The notes under the pieces were generated by a model that was not told where the DNA came from, did not search any database, and was given only the letters and a program-made list of their open reading frames with translations. Below are positions 14,891 to 18,947 of a DNA stretch of 18,947 nt, piece by piece. Every line of letters starts with the position of its first letter. Position 1 is the stretch's first letter. Origin of the DNA: Actinomycetota bacterium (GTDB lineage Bacteria > Actinomycetota > Actinomycetes > Nanopelagicales > Nanopelagicaceae); the NCBI GenBank assembly GCA_947465365.1, contig CANIAV010000002.1:1-18947 (forward strand), written 5' to 3'. The translations under genes were made by a program, and so were the position numbers.

Positions 14891-16940
14891 TTCCTTCACG
14901 ATCTAAGTACGGCAAGATTCCGCCCAAATGCATCGGCCAACCTGAACCCATCAACATACAGAGATCGATTTCGGCAGCAGTTGAAACGACACCTTCATCG
15001 AGCATCATTCTGGCTTCAACTGCCAGCGCTTTAAGTGCGCGATCACGAACTTGTTCTGCAGTTGATGCGCTGGTTCCTTGTTTTATCAAGGCTAACGCTT
15101 CTGGGTTGGCAACGACTTTGCCATCGCTGTCCTTGATATAGAAGTTGCGGACCTTTGCGGCCACCATCGCTTGCATGGTTGGGGAGATGCGATAGCGCTC
15201 ACCAAGATTTTCATGCAAGGTTTCTGAAACATGCAGCGCAACACCTGGACCAACTAAATCGAGGAGTTCAAAGGGAGACATTGGGAAACCGATACTGCGC
15301 ATTGCGCTATCGGCAATCGCGGGCGGAGTTCCTTCATCTACTGCATCAGTTACTTCACCCATAAAGCGCGTTAAGAGACGATTTACAACAAAGCCTGGTG
15401 CATCTTTACAGATGATCATCGTCTTCTTTAGCTCTTTACCAACGCTTACAGCTGTGGCAGTAGTTGCATCATCGGTCTTTGAGGTACGAGCGATTTCAAG
15501 TAGCGGCATTACTGCAACTGGATTGAAGAAGTGAAAGCCAATGACTCGCTCTGGATTGGCAAGTCCTTCGCTCATGCGTTCTACCGAAAGTGATGAGGTA
15601 TTTGTAGCAAGCACACATTCGGGGGAGATGATTGTTTCCAGCTTTTTAAATAGTTCTTGCTTTAGCGAGAGTTCTTCAAAGATCGCTTCGATAATAAAAT
15701 CACAGCCGGCAAAGCTAACTTGATCTGCCGAACCGCTAATAAGAAGAGAAAGGCGGCGAGCAGATTCTTCGCTCATACGCTTCCTCTCAACTGATTTAGC
15801 GAGTTCATTCTTAACCCAGGCCACACCTTTATCGGCGCGTTCTTGATCAATATCTGTCATGACGATTGGGCATTTCAAATTCCGCAGCATTAACAGCGCC
15901 AATTGCGAAGCCATTAAACCTGCACCAACAACACCGACCTTGGTTACCTTGCGGGCCAGAGCGGGCTTAGGAGCGCCTTCTACCTTCTTACGCTTCTTCT
16001 GAATTAAGTTAAAGGCATAGAGGGATGCGCGCAGTGGGTCAGACATGGTCAGATCAGCAAGTGTTTGATCTTCGGCATCAAAGCCGGCGCCACGAGTATT
16101 TGTACGCGCAGCTGCAATTAATTCCAGGGCGCGCATTGGTGATGCTATTTCGGCACCGCCATATTTCTTTAGAGCCGCCGCTTTTCCGGTTGCCAGCGCC
16201 GAATCCCATGCTGGATCGCTGGAATAATCTTTACGTTCGATTTTATTCTTACCCGATAAAACACTTGCTGCGAAGGCGACAGAGCGTTCTAGGAAATCAG
16301 CAGGCTCGTAAACCGCATCGACAACACCAAGTGCAAGCGCATCTTTTGCCTTCATCATGGTGTTGTTATTTAGCGCATTTAGCATGATTACTTGTACGGC
16401 GCGTTCTGGGCCAATTAGCTTTGGCAAGATTGTGGCTCCACCCCAACCTGGAACTAAACCAAGGAAGACTTCTGGCAGTCCAGTAAATGCAGTCGATGCC
16501 AAGGTTCGGTAATTGCAGTGCAAGCCAACTTCCAGGCCGCCACCGAGAGCTAGGCCATTGATAAAAGCAAATGTGGGTATTGCACATTCATCTAACCTGC
16601 GAAATACATCATGGCCAAGTTTTCCAATCGCCAGTGATTGTTCGCGTTTGGTTAAGAAAGCTAACGCAGATAAATCTGCGCCAGCGGCGAAGATAAATGG
16701 CTTTCCCGTAATTGCGATAGCCGCAGGTGCGCGACCAATTGCATCCGAGATTGCTGCATCAAGGGCCGCAAGTGATTGTGGACCAAAGGTATTTGGGCGC
16801 GTGTGATCTAACCCGTTATCTAAAGTAATTAAAGCCAGTGAGCCCTTATGTCCAAATGGCGTCAGATCAACGTCGCGAACAAGTGCGTTGGTAATTACTT
16901 CTTCAGGAGCGCCTTCTGGCAAGGTCATTTCGGCAGCCAT
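14832..16940 (-). CDS. fadJ: Fatty-acid oxidation multifunctional protein: enoyl-CoA hydratase / 3-hydroxyacyl-CoA dehydrogenase
   Basis: Catalyses hydration and NAD-dependent dehydrogenation in beta-oxidation; works with the thiolase encoded just upstream. I chose the ATG at 16940 (702 residues). It has AGGAGG 9 nt upstream and touches the thiolase stop (TAATG), while the longer frame from 17009 lies within thiolase coding sequence. The N-terminal crotonase domain has the oxyanion-hole region FAAGADL (about 84-90) and catalytic-type E137 (GGGLEV) and E157 (TGLPEVF). The Rossmann domain opens [14 protein letters not shown] (335-348), followed by [15 protein letters not shown] with H470, E482 and [18 protein letters not shown] in place of GAGTMG is common in actinobacterial members. 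The 3' end overlaps dxs by 59 bp. fadB is an alternative symbol. Confidence 0.93.
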   Translation of the reverse strand: MAAEMTLPEGAPEEVITNALVRDVDLTPFGHKGSLALITLDNGLDHTRPNTFGPQSLAALDAAISDAIGRAPAAIAITGKPFIFAAGADLSALAFLTKREQSLAIGKLGHDVFRRLDECAIPTFAFINGLALGGGLEVGLHCNYRTLASTAFTGLPEVFLGLVPGWGGATILPKLIGPERAVQVIMLNALNNNTMMKAKDALALGVVDAVYEPADFLERSVAFAASVLSGKNKIERKDYSSDPAWDSALATGKAAALKKYGGAEIASPMRALELIAAARTNTRGAGFDAEDQTLADLTMSDPLRASLYAFNLIQKKRKKVEGAPKPALARKVTKVGVVGAGLMASQLALLMLRNLKCPIVMTDIDQERADKGVAWVKNELAKSVERKRMSEESARRLSLLISGSADQVSFAGCDFIIEAIFEELSLKQELFKKLETIISPECVLATNTSSLSVERMSEGLANPERVIGFHFFNPVAVMPLLEIARTSKTDDATTATAVSVGKELKKTMIICKDAPGFVVNRLLTRFMGEVTDAVDEGTPPAIADSAMRSIGFPMSPFELLDLVGPGVALHVSETLHENLGERYRISPTMQAMVAAKVRNFYIKDSDGKVVANPEALALIKQGTSASTAEQVRDRALKALAVEARMMLDEGVVSTAAEIDLCMLMGSGWPMHLGGILPYLDREGISQAVCGQRFHAPGIASLP

Positions 16941-18130
16941 TATCTCTTTCCTCCTGTGAAATGTGGGTTCTCCCAAATTACGGTGCCGCCCATTCCAAGT
17001 CCGATACACATTGTGGTTAAGCCATAGCGAACATCGGTGCGCTCTTCAAAGGTACGCGCCAGATTGAGCATTAAGCGAATTCCAGAAGAGGCTAATGGGT
17101 GGCCAACTGCAATAGCGCCGCCGTAAGGATTTACTCGTGGATCATCATCTGCAATACCAAAGTGATCTAGAAATGCGATGACTTGAACTGCAAAGGCCTC
17201 GTTAACTTCAAAGGCGCCAATGTCTGAAATCTGCAAGCCTGCTTTAGCTAGCGCTTTAATAGTTGAAGGAACTGGCCCGTATCCCATGACTTCTGGTTCG
17301 ACTCCGGCAAAGGCAAATGAAACCAACTTCGCTTTAATAGTTAGCCCAAGTTCTTTAGCCTTATCTTCACTTGCAAGAAGAGCGGCAGTTGCGCCATCGT
17401 TTAAGCCAGATGAATTTCCCGGAGTTACGCGACCTGCGGGACGAAATGGCGTCTTAAGTGTTGCTAAACCTTCCATCGTTGTTGTTGGACGTGGTGGCTC
17501 ATCAACTGTTGCAATACCCCAACCGATTTCTGCAATGCGGGCAGCAGTTGGAATTAAATCGCGTTGAATCTTGCCGGCGGCATATGCGGCAGCGGTCTTC
17601 ATCTGTGAGTTATAGGCGTAACGATCAGCGCGCTCTTTCGTTAATTGCGGAAAGCGATCGTGTAAACGCTCTGCCGTTGCACCCATAGCGAGCGCATCTT
17701 GTTCCACAATCTTCTCTGCTAAAAATCTTGGGTTGGGATCTATACCTTCACCGATCGGGTGATTGCCCATATGTTCAACGCCACCGGCTATTGCGATATC
17801 GATTGAACCAATTGCAATCGCACCGGCCAACGAAGTAGTTGCAGTCATTGCACCTGCACACCAGCGATCTACCGAATATCCGGGAACTGTATTTGGAAGG
17901 CCGGCGAGAAGTGAAGCGCTGCGGCCAATATTCATTCCTTGATCGCCACTTTGTGTTGCAGCGGCGATCGCCACATCTTCAATATCGCTTGCGTTTACCT
18001 TGGGATTGCGCTCTAAGAGCCCGCGCATTGCACGCACCATCAGATCATCGGCGCGAGTACCGGAGTACATGCTGCCGGCCTTTCCAAATGGAGTACGGAC
18101 AGCATCGACTAATACAACGGTGCGAGACAT
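16940..18130 (-). CDS. fadA: Acetyl-CoA C-acyltransferase (3-ketoacyl-CoA thiolase)
   Basis: Thiolytic cleavage of 3-ketoacyl-CoA, the last step of beta-oxidation. 396 residues, the usual thiolase length. The nucleophilic cysteine is C91 (DRWCAGAM). The acid-base residues are H344 (GHPLASSG) and C375 (CIGLGMGG), and the NEAFA loop is at 310-314. The N-terminus VVLVDAVRTPFGKAGSMYSGTRADDL is typical. The fadA-fadJ order with touching genes points to a trifunctional beta-oxidation complex. The GHPLASSG form is common in actinobacterial FadA proteins. The upstream gap to the iron permease gene is 85 bp; I found no clear -10 at leaderless distance and only a weak ribosome binding site. Confidence 0.95.
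   Translation of the reverse strand: MSRTVVLVDAVRTPFGKAGSMYSGTRADDLMVRAMRGLLERNPKVNASDIEDVAIAAATQSGDQGMNIGRSASLLAGLPNTVPGYSVDRWCAGAMTATTSLAGAIAIGSIDIAIAGGVEHMGNHPIGEGIDPNPRFLAEKIVEQDALAMGATAERLHDRFPQLTKERADRYAYNSQMKTAAAYAAGKIQRDLIPTAARIAEIGWGIATVDEPPRPTTTMEGLATLKTPFRPAGRVTPGNSSGLNDGATAALLASEDKAKELGLTIKAKLVSFAFAGVEPEVMGYGPVPSTIKALAKAGLQISDIGAFEVNEAFAVQVIAFLDHFGIADDDPRVNPYGGAIAVGHPLASSGIRLMLNLARTFEERTDVRYGLTTMCIGLGMGGTVIWENPHFTGGKR
16950..16955 (-). promoter_or_regulatory. Strong Shine-Dalgarno sequence of fadJ inside the thiolase gene
   Basis: On (-), AGGAGG lies 9 nt before the fadJ ATG at 16940. It is made by codons of the thiolase C-terminal Thr-Gly-Gly-Lys-Arg. It is the best ribosome binding site seen in the window, and it decides the fadJ start. 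Confidence 0.75.
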
Positions 18131-18215
18131 CTGGGCTACTTTCTAAAGGCTCTTGTCTAGGTAACTTCTAGGGATAGGTTACTCGCCAGTAGCAGAAAGC
18201 GGAAGAAGGTTAGAA

Positions 18216-18947
18216 CTAGACAGCTGCGGGAATGCGTGGCGCCGGAGCGCTCTTCTTGGAGAGATAGGGAACCAAGACCGCGACAAGATAGGCAGCCCAG
18301 GCGATGAACTGAACAACAGAAGTTGTCGTATCGAATCCGATTGTGCCGCCCAAGATTGAGCCCAGGATCGATTCTTTACCAATCCATGGCGTTACATCCC
18401 AGATAAAGGTATCTGCACCCGGCAACCAACCGAGCTCTTGGAATTCGTGGACACCGTAAGAAAGCACACCGGCGGCGACAATAATTAGCGCAACGCCTGT
18501 GACGGTAAAGAACTTGGAGAGATTTAATTTCACAGATCGGTTATAGATTAAATAACCCAGAGCAACTGCAAGCGCTAAACCAAGGACTAATCCAACTGTT
18601 GCAGAAGATGCCGCACCGACAGTTTTAAAGTTGGCATATATAAAGAGCGCAGTTTCTAGCCCTTCGCGAACAACCGCGAAAAAAGCCACTAAAGCAAGGC
18701 TTATTGGCCCACCCATAATTGCGCTATCTACTTTGCCATGTAATTCATCGCGCAAAGTGCGCGCAGTGCGCTTCATCCAAAAGACCATCCAGGTAACTAA
18801 AGCTACGGCGATAAGTGAAGTTAGGCCGGCAAAGAGTTTCTCACCGTCCGGTGTTAATTCAGCCGATGTGAAAGACAGGATTGCACCAAAACCAAGGCTT
18901 GCGGCAATTGCGATAGCCACACCTGACCAGAGCGCCTTCATAAGGTG
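18216..18947 (-). CDS. efeU: FTR1/EfeU-type iron permease, N-terminus outside the window
   Basis: A polytopic membrane protein that in other bacteria imports iron, usually with EfeO and EfeB. The frame stays open through the window edge. The ATG at 18941 gives MKALWSGVAIAIAAS, but in the family this segment follows an N-terminal helix carrying the first REGLE motif, so the gene very likely starts beyond 18947 and this entry is 5'-partial. Counting from that ATG, helices lie near residues 5-24, 39-57, 81-104 and 111-133, with two or three more towards the C-terminus. The second REGLE motif is at 92-96 (VVREGLETALF), and WMVFWMKRTARTLRDELHGK matches the family loop. It is on the same strand as fadA, 85 bp upstream. 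Whether efeO/efeB are adjacent cannot be seen. Confidence 0.88.
   Translation of the reverse strand, partial: HLMKALWSGVAIAIAASLGFGAILSFTSAELTPDGEKLFAGLTSLIAVALVTWMVFWMKRTARTLRDELHGKVDSAIMGGPISLALVAFFAVVREGLETALFIYANFKTVGAASSATVGLVLGLALAVALGYLIYNRSVKLNLSKFFTVTGVALIIVAAGVLSYGVHEFQELGWLPGADTFIWDVTPWIGKESILGSILGGTIGFDTTTSVVQFIAWAAYLVAVLVPYLSKKSAPAPRIPAAV

Noticed and set aside
15914..15940. FadJ GAGLMA, lacking the third glycine of GxGxxG
   Set aside because: This variant is common in actinobacterial FadB/FadJ proteins, so it does not indicate an inactive dehydrogenase.
16941..17009. A longer fadJ start at 17009
   Set aside because: The extra residues are an out-of-frame reading of thiolase codons, while the ATG at 16940 has AGGAGG upstream and begins the conserved protein.
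14474..17965. GCGATCGC octamers resembling the cyanobacterial HIP1 repeat
   Set aside because: Exact copies are few (I found two, near 14477 and 17948), and GATCGC is explained by common Asp-Arg and Ala-Ile codons.
1..18947. tRNA or rRNA genes, CRISPR arrays, insertion sequences, toxin-antitoxin or phage genes
   Set aside because: None seen. There is no array of spaced repeats, no transposase or terminal repeats, and the gaps are too short for most RNA genes. The window is ordinary core genome.

Overview
The window looks like chromosomal DNA from a small-genome, fairly low-GC (mid-40s percent by eye) actinobacterium. The best guess is a freshwater acI/Nanopelagicales-type organism. Reasons: gene pairs and families typical of Actinobacteria (miaB-miaA-dapF-hflX; the DUF4193, DUF3093 and DUF3159 families; a ceoB/ceoC-like TrkA pair; acnA next to dxs; a fadA-fadJ pair), but with AT-richer codon use and much tighter packing than Streptomyces or Mycobacterium. 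The lineage is an inference; no rRNA gene is present to confirm it.

Layout. 1-423 (+) is the 3' end of a gene that began before the window, probably a class II glutamine amidotransferase-like protein. 445-5049 (+) is a four-gene operon, miaB-miaA-dapF-hflX, with each junction an ATGA stop/start overlap: tRNA A37 modification (MiaB, MiaA), meso-diaminopimelate synthesis (DapF) and a ribosome-associated GTPase (HflX). A 148-157 bp gap with a candidate terminator leads to a DUF4193 zinc-ribbon protein (+), which converges on a DUF3093 membrane protein (-). Diverging from DUF3093 is a (+) cluster: hotdog thioesterase, dut and a DUF3159 membrane protein, joined by TAATG overlaps. It collides tail to tail with the (-) pair of TrkA/RCK potassium-regulatory proteins. 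Diverging from these are a TrmA/RlmD-like RNA m5U methyltransferase, aconitase (acnA) and dxs on (+). Dxs runs 59 bp into the 3' end of the (-) fadA-fadJ beta-oxidation operon. The window ends inside an FTR1/EfeU-type iron permease (-).

The content is core metabolism and housekeeping. I see no mobile element, CRISPR array, toxin-antitoxin pair, phage gene, tRNA or rRNA. The signals worth a second look are regulatory and architectural. A TAN3T hexamer lies 6-7 nt before the start codon of six of the nine genes that head a transcription unit, which suggests leaderless mRNAs. Two divergent gene pairs share nearly the same back-to-back -10 layout in about 30 bp. An 18-bp perfect palindrome lies just before acnA, with a second 9-bp-arm inverted repeat inside the start of the acnA gene. 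The 3' ends of convergent genes are extremely compressed.
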